Part shown: positions 1 to 10,839 of the stretch, in pieces
How positions within the stretch are numbered: the stretch's first letter is position 1
Layout: each line of letters opens with the position of its first letter
DNA from: Gigaspora rosea
Taxonomy: Eukaryota; Glomeromycota; Glomeromycetes; Diversisporales; Gigasporaceae
Reading direction: 5' to 3'
NCBI GenBank assembly: GCA_003550325.1
Contig: QKWP01001876.1
Location: 1-64,000 of the forward strand
Length of the DNA stretch: 64,000 nt
Notes under the pieces: model-generated
The model's database searches: none
Seen by the model: only the letters and a program-made list of their open reading frames with translations
Told to the model about the DNA's origin: nothing
Position numbers and translations under genes: made by a program

Positions 1-202
1 ATTCGAAATATTGCGCAATATATAACGTAATATTACGCTATAATTTTCGTAATTTTGCGTAATATATTTCATAATATTACGTTATTTATTGCGCAATATT
101 TCGCAATTATTTGCGCAATATTTCGTCTAAACAATAATTATTGCGCAATATTTCAGACCATAATAACTTACGCAAGTTTACGTTATTATATTTCGCTGAT
201 GT
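1..202. repeat. AT-rich array of small TTGCGCAATATT palindromes
   Basis: The first 200 bases repeat a short palindrome (core TTGCGCAA flanked by ATATT) about five times, interleaved with a second palindromic motif, TAATATTACG. The motif is self-complementary, so each copy can form a tiny hairpin and both strands look alike. The array is cut by the window edge and stops where retroposon copy 1 begins. No coding potential is visible. It could be the end of a larger satellite or an element terminus. Confidence 0.6.
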
Positions 203-793
203 ACCAGGAGGAGAAAAACTATAATGGCATCTAATGCTGATAGATCGACCCTTCTGGGTCAACTGGATTGGAAGTTTGGGATATATTAGTGAAAGACCAG
301 TAGGAAAGTGATGAAGGGTACTGGGGTTGAAGCAAACCTTACAAGGGCAGAAGTAGATAATAGTAGCTGTTGCAAGTATCCCTCTGAGTGAATGCGCAAG
401 TTACTGAAGCACAGATGAATACTTGTGGGCAGGTACCACTCTACCAGGTTTACTACAGAAGCAAATGCCCTCCAATAGGTGTTTGGCTAAAGCCTCAGGG
501 TACTTTTATCAGCAAATTACTTGTGAAAGAGTATATTGGAAGGAATATAGAACATGGGTAGAAGCCAGAAAGTTTAAATAGGCAATTCCCTAGTTGGGTT
601 GCAAGTATGGCATCTAGTATAGAACCTTTGGGCAGACTATTTAAGTTATACAACCAAAAGTTGCACGTGTGGCTAGTTTGTACTCTCGTTATATAAATAT
701 AATATGTGGCATGGTCATGCTAACCAAGGCCAACCCACTTGTACCAATAAAGTGCTAGATATCTAAGTGGTCACCTTAATATTAAAAAAAAAT
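203..793 (+). mobile_element. tRNA-derived retroposon, copy 1 (5'-truncated)
   Basis: This segment matches, in plus orientation, the 3' two thirds of the retroposon found on the minus strand at 8578-9283, 10840-12055 and 18777-22311. It starts inside the element body (near ACCAGGAGGAGAAAAACT) and lacks the tRNA-like head. It runs through the shared 3' body (GTGTGGCTAGTTTGTACTC) to an AATAAA signal followed about 25 bases later by an A-run at 784-793. Truncation at the 5' end with a 3' A-run is what target-primed reverse transcription produces. I could not settle the target duplication of this copy. It encodes no long ORF. Confidence 0.7.
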
Positions 794-794
794 T

Positions 795-890
795 TCATTG
801 CTATAAAAAGTTAATACATTTTGAAAATTAAATTTTATATAAAATTTTAATTTTCAAAATGCATCAACTCTTTATAGTAATAAGATTTTA
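795..890. repeat. Hairpin repeat with about 43 bp arms
   Basis: Two arms of about 43 bases (left begins TTTCATTGCTATAAAAAG, right ends CTCTTTATAGTAATAAG) are inverted copies with a short TATA-rich loop. The structure directly follows the A-run of retroposon copy 1. It resembles a very small fold-back MITE. I see no clear target duplication. Confidence 0.55.
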
Positions 891-1200
891 AAAATATATT
901 TAGTACATATATAGAGTTATATGGTTATGTGGCATGACAGATTTCATCATATAATGTGACAAATTTCTAATAACTGAAATGTAACTATACTTTGAACAAT
1001 TAAATAGAGTAATTTTAGCAGTTTTGGAGACCTTTTTTAAAATTTATATAATAATTTGAGATCAAAAAGGCCCTAATTCCTAAAATTCACTGATATGTCA
1101 ATTTGATATATATTATATTTCAATTGGTATAAATTTTAAAACATGTATTAATTTTAAATTTAGAGGAATCATAAAGCAACAAGCAACATTTATACAAATA

Positions 1201-1454
1201 TGGGACCCCATGCAGCAAAATGGTGCATTGGGCCAACCAATCAGATTTTGAGATTCTATAATAATAATTTATTTATATATTATATCTTTCTAAAAATGTT
1301 ATTAATTTGTAAAATATATTAATAAAATATGTGTAAATTTAGAATTTGGTTCGTTATTATTATAATTAAAATTAGTCATGTGATGATTTTCAATTGTGAT
1401 TTTCTCAAAATCACATGATTGTCCCATTGCACTGTTTTGCTGTGTGGGGTCCCA
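1201..1454. mobile_element. Tc1/mariner-type MITE (TA target site)
   Basis: A 254 bp element with long terminal inverted repeats: the left arm starts TGGGACCCCATGCAGCAAAA and the right arm reads TGGGACCCCACACAGCAAAA on the minus strand. Similarity continues for about 55 bases. It is flanked by TA on both sides (1199-1200 and 1455-1456), the target duplication of the Tc1/mariner superfamily. The interior is short and AT-rich with no transposase, so it is non-autonomous. Family assignment rests on the TA flank only. Confidence 0.7.
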
Positions 1455-1909
1455 TATATACTGAGGCAATAAATTTTTATTTTTAATCAATCAAAACTGA
1501 TTATTAATAATAATTATTTAAAACAAATTATTTACATATATAAAAAAAAATATAAAGTAAAACACTTTTATTTATATAGATAAATTAGCAGTTAGTACAA
1601 AAAACAGGACTTTTATATATTAGGTACAAAAAACACAAATAATATATCTTGTTTTATATAATTCATTATTTAAATTATTACAAGGCCTTGACTCATTATA
1701 TGAAACATCCTATAGTAAATTATAATTTACATTTATATATTAGTATACATATTAAAAAATCAAAAAGAATAAAGAAATTTATATTTTATCACTGCTAACT
1801 TCAATAATCATAAACAAATTACCAATGTTATCATTATCATAAAAAAACTATAATAAAATTATAATGAATAAATAAATTTAAGAAATTATAATACAAAAAT
1901 TTTAAATAG

Positions 1910-2574
1910 ACTATACAAAATAAATTTCCTGGTTTACATAACCCAGCAGGGTCCCCAAAATTTGAAAACTATAAATTTTTTTTTTAATTAGATAGGGTCT
2001 AGACAGTGTCTAGACCAGCGTCTAAAATTCAATTTTTAAATTAGTTGTGAGCGCAACTAAATAAAAAAACATAGTTGCGGATTCTAAAAATTTATAAAAA
2101 TTTAGTTGTGCATATAAGCATTTAATCAAAATTTATAAGTAAAATTTGCAAATTTATATGCGGAATTTGCTTATTTACTTCAAATTTTGGTTGCAGAAAT
2201 TTAAAATTTGTTGCAGTTCGCAGACTCCGCAACCCAGTTTCAGACACTGGTCTAGACCCCTGGTGGGGTTGTATAATGATAGTACCAAATCAACCTTAAC
2301 CAAATATAGTATTGTATATTGATTTGCATGTAATAAATTTGGAAGAATCCAGTTTAATGTATGGAGATGAATTTTTCTTTGTTTTTATTCATTTCTGGGA
2401 TGGGACTGGGTTGCAAATAAAATGTTTTACATAAAAATTCCATTAGGCATAGAATATGCAACAAATTTATTATTTGGATATATAAAAAATTTTTTTTAAA
2501 AAAAAAAATCTGGGTGGCCGGGTCAAAAATTTTATTTTATGTTATGTAAACCAAGAAATTTATTTTGTATGGCC
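1910..2574. mobile_element. Inverted-repeat MITE, GGCCATACAAAAT family, copy 1
   Basis: The terminal inverted repeats match CATACAAAATAAATTTC and continue into TGGTTTACATAAC on both ends; the right end on the minus strand reads GGCCATACAAAAT. ATAG occurs on both sides (1906-1909, 2575-2578), a possible 4 bp target duplication. A second member sits at 23259-23481. Inside, 1995-2262 is a further inverted repeat bounded by GGGTCTAGAC and GTCTAGACCCC, so this copy probably carries a nested element, which explains its length of 665 bp against 223 bp for the other copy. It has no ORF. Confidence 0.6.
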
Positions 2575-2911
2575 ATAGTTAGCTGATTAGTAAGCCTTTC
2601 TAATTCTTTCAAGAGCTTTTCAATTTGTAAATTTCTTTAATTTATAATTGCCTAAACTATATATTTTTTAAACTTTTATAAAGGAATCTGTTTTTTTTTA
2701 TTAAGGTATTTATTTTTGTGCTCTAAAAGAAATTCTTAAACAAACAACTATTTAGCTAAATAACAGAATAAAGAACTATAGCTTGTATAAAAAAAATTCT
2801 ACCTCAAAAATATTTACTTTATACTATCTGTAATTATAACCAAAATATAATTTAAACATTTTTAAAAGTAAAAATTATGTGTTATAAGGTAAATAAAGAT
2901 ATTATGGCAAA

Positions 2912-3259
2912 GGAAGTATTATAGTGAATCAGGATATCTTATGTTTCTATGACTGGAATAGGATGAAACTTATACTATTTAATCCCTTTCAATAAGAGAA
3001 ATTGAATAATATAAATTTATCTGATTTTGATCAAAGGAATACAAGATATTTTGATTCATCAAAATATCTCTATCTATAATATAACAAGAAAATATTGTGA
3101 CAAATTGACAAATTGAGGATATCTTGTGTTCTCATGATTAGAATAGATGAAATTTATACCATTTAATTTCTCTTATTAAGAAGAATCAAATAATATAAAT
3201 TTTATTTAATTCTAATTATAGGAGCACAAGATACTTTTGATTCACTATAATACTCTTCA
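2912..3259. mobile_element. Inverted-repeat element with internal duplicated palindrome
   Basis: The ends are inverted copies of AGTATTATAGTGAATCA (left about 2918, right about 3241-3257). Between them lie two related palindromic segments (2930-3070 and 3115-3250), both containing ATATCTTGTGTTC-like and GAAATTTATACCATTTAAT-like stretches. No ORF is present. It is probably a MITE of about 345 bp; superfamily is unknown because I cannot define a target duplication. Confidence 0.5.
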
Positions 3260-5156
3260 TAGCTAAAGTTTTTTATTTTTTTATAAAATAATCAAATTAA
3301 ATATTTTGTGGTCCAGTAATCAGAATTAAATAATTTTGGTACTATTCAACTTAGCTCAAAAAACAAATCAGATAATGCCAAAATTGTTCAACTTTGATTA
3401 TAATATTATATGATATGATCAAAAATATTTTAACTTCACTACAATACCCTTATTTATTTTATATAAAAGTGTTATAAACAAGAAATTCATTTATATTGTG
3501 GCAGAAAAGTACACTATTGCATTACCAAAATTTGCACGGGGTTACTATCAATCAATTTTTATCATTATTGAATAGTAATCGATTTAAACTTCCCATGACA
3601 AGGGCTAACGATTAAGATAATAATCAAACATTATCAGTAATAATCGATAGATATCAGATTAAAAATCACGAATAACATACTATTATACTGTATACTTAAT
3701 TTAAATATTTTACAGATTTTTGCATGTTTTCACATATTTTTACAAGGTTTCACAATTTAATATAAAATTTTATATTTTTTTATTTATTTTTATTTATTAT
3801 TATTATTATACATTATATTTTAATTAAATATATATTTTTAATCAATATTATATATTTTATTATATATTATTATACATTTTTTACAAAAAAATAAAAAAAT
3901 AACAAAATAAATAAAACCAAAAAAAATAATGAAAAAATCAAAAACGAAAAAAATAGTAATATTTTAACTTTTTCACACTTCATTGCATAATGCTAGCTCT
4001 ATACACTTATTTTTTTCACTCTGCAGTTAGCTATTATTTCTTTTCTTCTGTGTTTTAACTATAATATTCGCTTATATTCACTTATATTCGCTACTTCCTA
4101 AAATAAAAAAATGACAAAAAAAAAATAAACCCAAAAAAATGAAAATGAAAAAATAGTAATATTTTAAACTACTTTCATACTTCATTGCATAATACTAGCT
4201 CTATATACTTATTTTTCTTACCCTGTAATTAGCTATTATTTCTCTTTTTTCTTGTTTAACTATTATATTCATTATATTTACTAATATTCACTTATATTTG
4301 CAACTTTCTAATAAGTATAAAAAAAACAAACAAAAAACAAAACTGAAAAAATAACAAAAAAAACAAAAACAAAAAAAATAAACTATTATATTTGCTTATA
4401 TTCGCTCATATTTGACTATATTCACTCATATTCGTGACTTTTTGCAAAGTGCCAAAGATGTTAGAATTGGTGTTCTTGTAAAGTGCCAAAAAAAGTCAAG
4501 TTGTTTTCTTGCAAAGTTTTGAAAGAAGTAAGGGATAAATAAAATAAAATAAAATTAAAAAAATAAGTAAAAAAAAGAAATAAACAAAAAACAAAAATGT
4601 AAGCAAACTAAATAAAAAAATAAATGAAGCTTCAAATCTCCATTTCTCTAAAGTAAGTGTTTGTGATCTTGCAACTCAGAAATCGTTGAAGGTTTTTGCA
4701 AAGTGCCTGAATAAAATAAATTAATAAAAATAAAAAAAAACAAAAAACATGAAATAAAAAATAAATAAAATGAAACCTTGCAAAAACTTATGAAAACTTG
4801 TGTTCTTGAACTTTCAAAATTGCTAAAGAAAGTAGTTGTGTGTTCTTGCAAAGTGTCGAAAGGCTAAGTTGGCTTGCAATAAGTGCTGAAAAGTTATTAG
4901 ATTTCTTGCGAAGTGCTAGTGGTAAAGTGTAAAAATAAAATAAAAAAAATTAAAAAATAAAAAAAATATATAAATAAAAAAAACAAAACAAACCTGAAAA
5001 AAATGAAATGAAACCAAAAAAAAACAAAAGAAAAATAAAAAAACAATGTAAAATTGATAGAAGAACTAAATTATAAACAAAAAAAAACAAAGATCTAATC
5101 TATTTATGAAAATCATTGAGATATTTAAAAATATTAGTCAAGCACGTCCTTGATAT
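3260..5156. other. Gene-free AT-rich stretch with tandem duplication and A-rich tracts
   Basis: No coding sequence is recognisable. 3960-4330 contains two tandem copies of a unit of about 200 bp beginning TTCATTGCATAAT and including GCTATTATTTC and TATTCACTTATATTCGC. 4310-5080 is dominated by A-runs broken by short repeats of TTGCAAAGTGC (for example near 4440, 4690, 4840 and 4910). The small reading frames here are low-complexity and not credible genes. Confidence 0.6.
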
Positions 5157-5164
5157 GATCCAGG

Positions 5165-5344
5165 TAGAGTTAATACCTCTATCCAGATATATCCGGATTT
5201 ATCCAGTTTTAACATAGTATATATCTGGATTTAAATTTAAATACAGATTTATTTATATCCGGATATAAAAACACTATGTTATGTTATATCACATGATATA
5301 GTATATATCCAGATATATATATTTGAATAGAGATATTAACTCTA
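5165..5344. mobile_element. hAT-type MITE with exact 8 bp target duplication
   Basis: A 180 bp element whose ends are TAGAGTTAATACCTC and its inverted counterpart TAGAGTTAATATCTC. It is flanked on both sides by GATCCAGG (5157-5164 and 5345-5352), an exact 8 bp duplication as generated by hAT transposases. The TAGAG start also fits hAT ends. The interior holds repeated ATATCCGGATAT-like palindromes and no ORF. The perfect duplication suggests a fairly recent insertion. Confidence 0.75.
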
Positions 5345-5394
5345 GATCCAGGTTACAGATTGTTCTAAAATATTTTGAAGGTATTCGAAATATT

Positions 5395-5495
5395 AAAAAG
5401 AAAAAAGAAAGAAAAAAAAAAGAGAAAGAAAAAAAAGGGAGAAAGGAGTAAAAGTGAGAGAGAAGTAAAAGGGAGAAGAGTAAAAATTGTTCAAA
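5395..5495. other. Polypurine tract of about 95 bases
   Basis: About 95 nearly uninterrupted A/G bases (GAAAGAAAAAAAAAAGAGAA-type sequence grading into GGGAGAAGGAGT-type). Such tracts can form triplex (H-DNA) structures; that is a property of the base composition, not evidence of function. No gene is adjacent. Confidence 0.6.
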
Positions 5496-5499
5496 ACAG

Positions 5500-6067
5500 C
5501 TTTTTTTTTTAAGTTTTTTTGCACATTTTGTGTATGATCTATGGTAGCTTATGAATCAAATGGGCTTAAGAGATTTTGAACTTTTTTTTTTTACCCGGTA
5601 ATTTGGATTGAAATTTTCGTGATGGGTATATAATCGTTAAAGATCTGTTAATCATTATAGTTGTTATATATCGTTTCAAATAATTACGATTATAATTGAT
5701 TTATAGATATATAATGATTATAATATAGAAAATAATATATATTGATTATAGATATCTATCGATTTTTAGCCAGTTAATCGATATATATCATTATTTTTAA
5801 TTGATATAAAATGATTAACTGTTATATAACGATTAATATCTATATATAAAAGTTGCTAATGTGTATAATTAGACATCCAATTAGATTTTGAGATAAGGTA
5901 ATATAAAAATCAAAACAATGCAATAAATATAAATATTTTTTGTCTAAACATTTATTGTTGCAATAGCTTGACCAGATATATAACAAACAAAATCTAATGA
6001 TGATTAGTTAAATATATAGCTATAAATAAATATATATCAAATATGATATGGAGATAAACTTTAATAT
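5500..6067. other. Gene-free AT-rich stretch with CGATTA/ATCGAT motifs
   Basis: No gene is visible. 5630-5850 is dense in overlapping ATAATCG, CGATTATAAT and TATCGAT motifs on both strands; a weaker version occurs at 3540-3660. The two AT-rich stretches may be relics of one inverted-repeat element, but I could not define ends. Confidence 0.4.
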
Positions 6068-6077
6068 TACTAGACTA

Positions 6078-6314
6078 GTGATATCACCGAAATTGATTTT
6101 TGAAAAAGGCCTATTTCGTCTTCATTAGAGAAAATTAATATTTTTTATAAGGAAGAGCAAATAAAATTCATATAGATATGTTCCTTATAATTTCGTATAT
6201 TCAAAAAAAGTATCAAATAATTTCGTCTTTCAAGTAAAATAGGTCAAAAACAATTTCGTCTTCAAATTTTAATTTCGGGTTTTAGAACCCGAAATGCTTT
6301 CGTCCTCATGTATA
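6078..6314 (+). mobile_element. 237 bp MULE-like MITE, copy 1 (10 bp target duplication)
   Basis: The element runs from GTGATATCACCGAAATTGA to CGTCCTCATGTATA and is exactly 237 bp, the same length as the copy at 48769-49005. It is flanked by TACTAGACTA on both sides (6068-6077, 6315-6324), an exact 10 bp duplication. Duplications of 9-11 bp are typical of Mutator-like elements. The ends are not obvious inverted repeats, so a non-TIR MULE derivative is an inference. The interior repeats AATTTCGTCTT and CAAATTTTAATTTCGGG and has no ORF. Confidence 0.7.
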
Positions 6315-6324
6315 TACTAGACTA

Positions 6325-8560
6325 ATATGTAGCATTATATATTCAGAGCTTATAATATAATGTTCATCATATTACACAAATGCGTTAATATGCATATATT
6401 GGTAACATTAAAGCACAAATATAGATATGCGTACAAACAGACAAAAATTTTCAAATTCCATTTCTGATAAGATTTATAACATATATATGCAACTATATCA
6501 AAAAAGTAAAATTTGTCAAGATTTTTACAATTGAAGCACATCAAGAAAGATAATTTTTGTATTACTTTGCATAGAAATTAAGGGTCCGTTGCTTCGCTCT
6601 GGCCAATAAATATTGTTTATATCTTTTATAATACATATAATTACTATATAATCAAAATTTATTTGACTATAATTGTTCTTATATAGAGGTTAATTGTTAT
6701 ATAAATAAAACAAATATAGTTTTTAATTAAATTAAACTGTAATGTTATTTAAATAAAAAAATTACTAGCTAACTTGCGTGGCACTTTCATATTTACTAAT
6801 TGTATAAAGATAGCTATTTTTGATATTGGTACTACAGTGCAGACATTCTAGTTCTAACAAATAAAATTTTTAGCAGACAAATTTAGATTTCATTTTTTAT
6901 ATAGTTCAGGAAGCCTTAACTAGCCAATATAATAGATGACTTTAAATTCTATTAACTCTTTAAAAAATTAAAATTTTTAAAAAAACTAACTAGTAATTTT
7001 GTTCTTTAAGACAAGTTCTATAAAATTACCAGTCAGATTTTAAAAATATAACCTCTATAAGAAGTTAATAGCTTTTAAAGTTAGATTATTTTTATATTAA
7101 AAATAAAAATTGAAACATATATGATTTTCAAATTTGACCAATCAAAAACTTTGATCTTTATTATAAAAAGATTTTTGAACAATCAAAATTCAAATTTAAA
7201 TAATAAATTTTTTTAAAAAATTTTTAATTAGATTTGTATTACCTATTATAGCAATTTGATTGGCTAATTAAAGTTACACTACATATACAAAATTGAAACA
7301 ATGTCTAGTTAATTTGAAATTTAGCTAATATTTATATATATAGTAAGCAATTTCAATTTTTAATTTATATGTAAATAAAATTAGTTGTTTAAAGAGGCCA
7401 AATTTGCTTTTTTTTATATAAAAGGTAGCCAAATTTTATATTTAATTATAAAAAATACTTTAAATTCAACTTGCTATAACTTTTTTATAAATAAATTTGA
7501 AAAAATTTAAAAACATGGACATGTTTAGCTTGTTTTGATTTAATATTTTAAGATAATATTTTTCATTTTCTATTTTTTTAAAGAAGAATTAGCAATTTGA
7601 ATGCTATCATTTTATTAGTCAGAACTAAGCTGCTTGTACTATAGTACTAATATATAATTTGGTAAACGTTCAAATTAGGCTAATATGTAAAATACAAAGT
7701 TAAATAATAATAAATATATATATTTACTTCTATTCTTGAAGTTTGCTACCTATTGCGTTACATATTTCTAGCTTTTTTAATATGTTAAAAGTCTATTCTT
7801 ATCTTAAAGGTCTAAAACTTCTTAATGGATTTCTTCAATTCTTATTTTATTGGTTCTCAAAATACTTAGCATTTATTTTAGATATTACAAATAAACTTGC
7901 ATGTTTCTTCAATTTTAGAACATTTATTTTTAACAAACTGCTGAATATTAGGGGTTATTATACTTGCAAAAGGATATTTGAGTTTAAATTATTTAATTTT
8001 ACATTCAACTTTTGCTAACTCCAATAGTAATAAAATAGCATGATAAAAATAACTAGTTTGTAAGCTGTTATAATTATCTATCACCAAATTCAATTTAATT
8101 TTTTTTATTTGCTAGTTCTTCTATTTTGATAATTCTAGAACAACCAGATAAACTTTATAAAAAATGGCCTTTTGAATATTAACTATTTTTAAAAGTATAT
8201 CAAGATATATATGAACATCTATTTTTGGAACTATTAATTCAACTTCTACCAAAGTTTCTTGAAGTTTAAGATGTTAACAAGAATAATAATTTGAATTATC
8301 CAAGAATTCAAAATTTTTTCTAAGATCAAATATATTTATTTGACTTTTGAATACTATACAAAACTTTAATAATTTAAAGTAAAAATGTATATACTAGTTG
8401 AATATTTTTTGAAATTTAAGGAGTATCAACTTACAGAAGAGATATAATAGTATTATATACAAGTTTATATGAGATAATAAATTTTTAATATTAATAATAT
8501 TATGCTTAGTATATAAAAAGAAGCATAAATATATATTATTTCTATTTTTTATATATTAAT
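6325..8560. other. Gene-free AT-rich stretch with decayed MITE relics
   Basis: No credible gene. 6890-7110 resembles the interior of the inverted-repeat element at 56205-56612 (AGGAAGCCTTAACTAG end; AGTAATTTTGTTCTTTAAGA and CTCTATAAGAAGTTAATAGC in the body), so a decayed relative probably lies here. The 91-residue frame at 7743-8018 is AT-driven (rich in F, L, N and K) with no recognisable domain, and I do not call it. Confidence 0.45.
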
Positions 8561-8577
8561 AGAATAGAGAATAGTTT

Positions 8578-9283
8578 TTTTTTTAAGTTTAGAGGCCGTG
8601 TGCTATGGCTGGGATTTTATTATGAGTTATAGTGACATAATATTTGTTACATGAATGAGAATACAACTAGCCACACGTGCACTTTTGGTGCCTAATTTAA
8701 GTAGTCCGCCTGCAGGTTCTATACTAGCTGCCATACCTACAACCCAACTACGGGAATTGTCTATTTAAAGCCTCTGGTTCATGGTCCTCCTATTACTACC
8801 GACACACTATATTTAATGCAGATGTTGTAGGCCACAACCCTTTTAGATATCGACGACCTAAGGGCTACTTTACCCTCGCATAAGAGCCTACCGGAACAAA
8901 TTCCATGTTCCATACATGTACCATTGCCCAGATTTGGTAACCGAGGCTACCTGCTCTTATTAGATTCGTTCCGATCGAAGTATCCGCCTTCTCTGGTGCA
9001 TACCATAAGGACCGATTTTCACTACCTCCTAACTCGGGTCTTGCCAAACGGGTTCTTGTGGGTTTTTTCCGGTTCCCTGGATTTGCGATATAACACATAC
9101 ATCATTGTGTCTGCAGGCTCCCATTCAAGATGGTGGAACCAAGGTTACAGGTTTAGCGCCCAACCGCTCATAAGCCACAATTATCGAACGCAGATTTAAC
9201 TTCAAAACGTTGCCAGTGGGATTTGAACTGTCAACCTGCCACTTGGGGGTGACACCTTGACCACTTCTCTAAGGCGCCACACC
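8578..9283 (-). mobile_element. tRNA-derived retroposon, copy 2 (head intact, 17 bp target duplication)
   Basis: On the minus strand this element begins GGTGTGGCGCCTTAG and carries RNA polymerase III-like promoter boxes: an A-box-like AGAAGTGGTCAAGG and, about 35 bases on, a B box AGTTCAAATCCC. It ends in an A-run (T-run at 8578-8584 on the plus strand). It is flanked by AGAATAGAGAATAGTTT at 8561-8577 and 9284-9300, an exact 17 bp duplication. A tRNA-like head, 3' A-run and a duplication of this length mark a SINE-type retroposon moved by a LINE. This copy has a large internal deletion relative to copy 4. The short reading frames inside are not conserved between copies. Confidence 0.8.
9241..9283 (-). 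promoter_or_regulatory. Pol III-type promoter (tRNA-like head) of retroposon copy 2
   Basis: The first part of the element on the minus strand resembles the 5' half of a class II tRNA (Ser/Leu type), with the D-arm sequence AGTGGTCAAGG. The T-loop-like GTTCAAATCC follows just downstream at about 9221-9230. Stem pairing is imperfect, so this is not a functional tRNA gene. Whether it is transcribed is unknown. Confidence 0.55.
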
Positions 9284-9300
9284 AGAATAGAGAATAGTTT

Positions 9301-10206
9301 AAGCAGTATATATTGTTCTATTGGTATAACTTCAGAAATTAGTTACAATGCTGAATCTTTTCTTAATATTCTTTTTCATAGTTTTCAATAGTAATTAAAT
9401 TAATTGAATTTTTTTTAAAAATTTTTTTGACTATTTCTAGCATTTTGTAGTATTTATTATATTTTTGTTTAATTTTTTTAGCTAATTATCTTATTTTACC
9501 AGAAATTTTTTGCTTTGAATATCCAAAGCTTGTTTTTTTTTGTTGCTCTTTTATAATAATAAATACCTTTAATAAGAGTGCAGTATTGTGAACAACTTTT
9601 AGGATTATTTGGTTATAAATTGATTAATTTGATTTGGAACTATTTGTTGTTTTTGTTCATTTTATAATATTTATCAAATAATTGAAGCTTTTTGTTTTGT
9701 ATACATGACTACAACTTAAAACTAGTAATTTGAACTGGATGGGCTATTTATGGTTACTGATCCAACTAAATAAATTTTGTATAATCTAAAGTTGAGCAAA
9801 TTCTTAATAGATTGACCTGTATAACTAATTAAGAATTAATAAACAGTTAACTTGTGCAACTGGTTAAGAATTGATAATTAGTTGACAAAATATAAATGAT
9901 ATCAGAAATAAGCAAATGTTCTAAAAAGTTTTAAAAAGGAAATGAATAAATATAAAAATCAAGCAAGGTTAAGACAAAAATTTGAGTAAAGGTCTGCTAA
10001 TTCCTGAAAGTAAAACATGAAGTAATCTTAATCAGTTGCAATTGGTTAATATCAAATATTTCAGTTTAGTTAACTAATTAACAAATTTTTTTAGCTCAAA
10101 TAATTTAGTTAACTCTGGCCAGCCAAAATAATTTCAGTTAACTAATTATGTTTAGTTTTGTCAGGTTAGTTAACTGATTGATAATTTTGTTACCCAGTTC
10201 AAGTCA
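9301..10206. other. Gene-free AT-rich stretch
   Basis: No gene or clear element. 9780-10200 contains repeated TTAGTTAACTAATTAA-like and GTTGACAA-like motifs on both strands, suggesting the eroded arm of an old inverted-repeat element that adjoins the MITE starting at 10210. Confidence 0.4.
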
Positions 10207-10209
10207 TTA

Positions 10210-10720
10210 GGGGGCATCCATAAATAATGTTATATACCCTCTTATTGTAGTGCTTGACCCCTTCTACTATATAAAACAATTTTTCAAAATCCGTATGTTT
10301 ATATATAAAATTTTACAAAAACTTGAATATATTGTGACATAGTGATCTTATTTATATAATTTAGATATCATTCGATTTGTCTCAATATGATGAATCCAAT
10401 GATACCAAAATTATGTTATTTGAATCACTTTATTACAAAAAATTTACAAAAAACTATTGGTTATATAGTAATTTTATAAGAAAAGATATGACCAATAATA
10501 TTTGGCCAATATCTTTTAATAAAATAAAATTGGTACCATTTGACTCTTCTCACTGAGCGAATCGAATAGTACCAAAATTATTAAAATTTGGACTATTGGA
10601 TTAGTTTTTAGCCAATTGTTTTTAAAAAAATTATGTTATATTTTTTGACCCCCTACTTATTGGGAAAACATTATCTTTCGTCTGACCCCCTTTTGTATAA
10701 TGTTATTTATGGATGCTCCC
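10210..10720. mobile_element. PIF/Harbinger-like MITE (TTA target site)
   Basis: A 511 bp element with terminal inverted repeats GGGGGCATCCATAAATAA (left) and GGGAGCATCCATAAATAA (right, minus strand). TTA flanks both sides (10207-10209, 10721-10723), the 3 bp duplication of the PIF/Harbinger superfamily. Subterminal TGACCCC motifs occur near both ends (10255, 10648, 10682), a layout expected of transposase-binding repeats. No ORF, so it is non-autonomous. Confidence 0.7.
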
Positions 10721-10839
10721 TTATTTTATAATTTAAAATTGCTATTTAGTATTATTTTATAAAAAAATTAATAAATTCATTGCAAAACTTAGAGAAAATT
10801 CAAAAAAACTAGATGTTCAAAACCTTTATATAGTATTTT

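Noticed and set aside
7743-8018. 91-residue plus-strand frame
   Set aside because: Composition follows AT-rich DNA (F, L, N, K), no domain, no supporting context.
8865-9199. Overlapping 77- and 91-residue frames on both strands
   Set aside because: They lie entirely inside retroposon copy 2 and are not conserved in frame in copies 3 and 4; by-products of its higher G+C.
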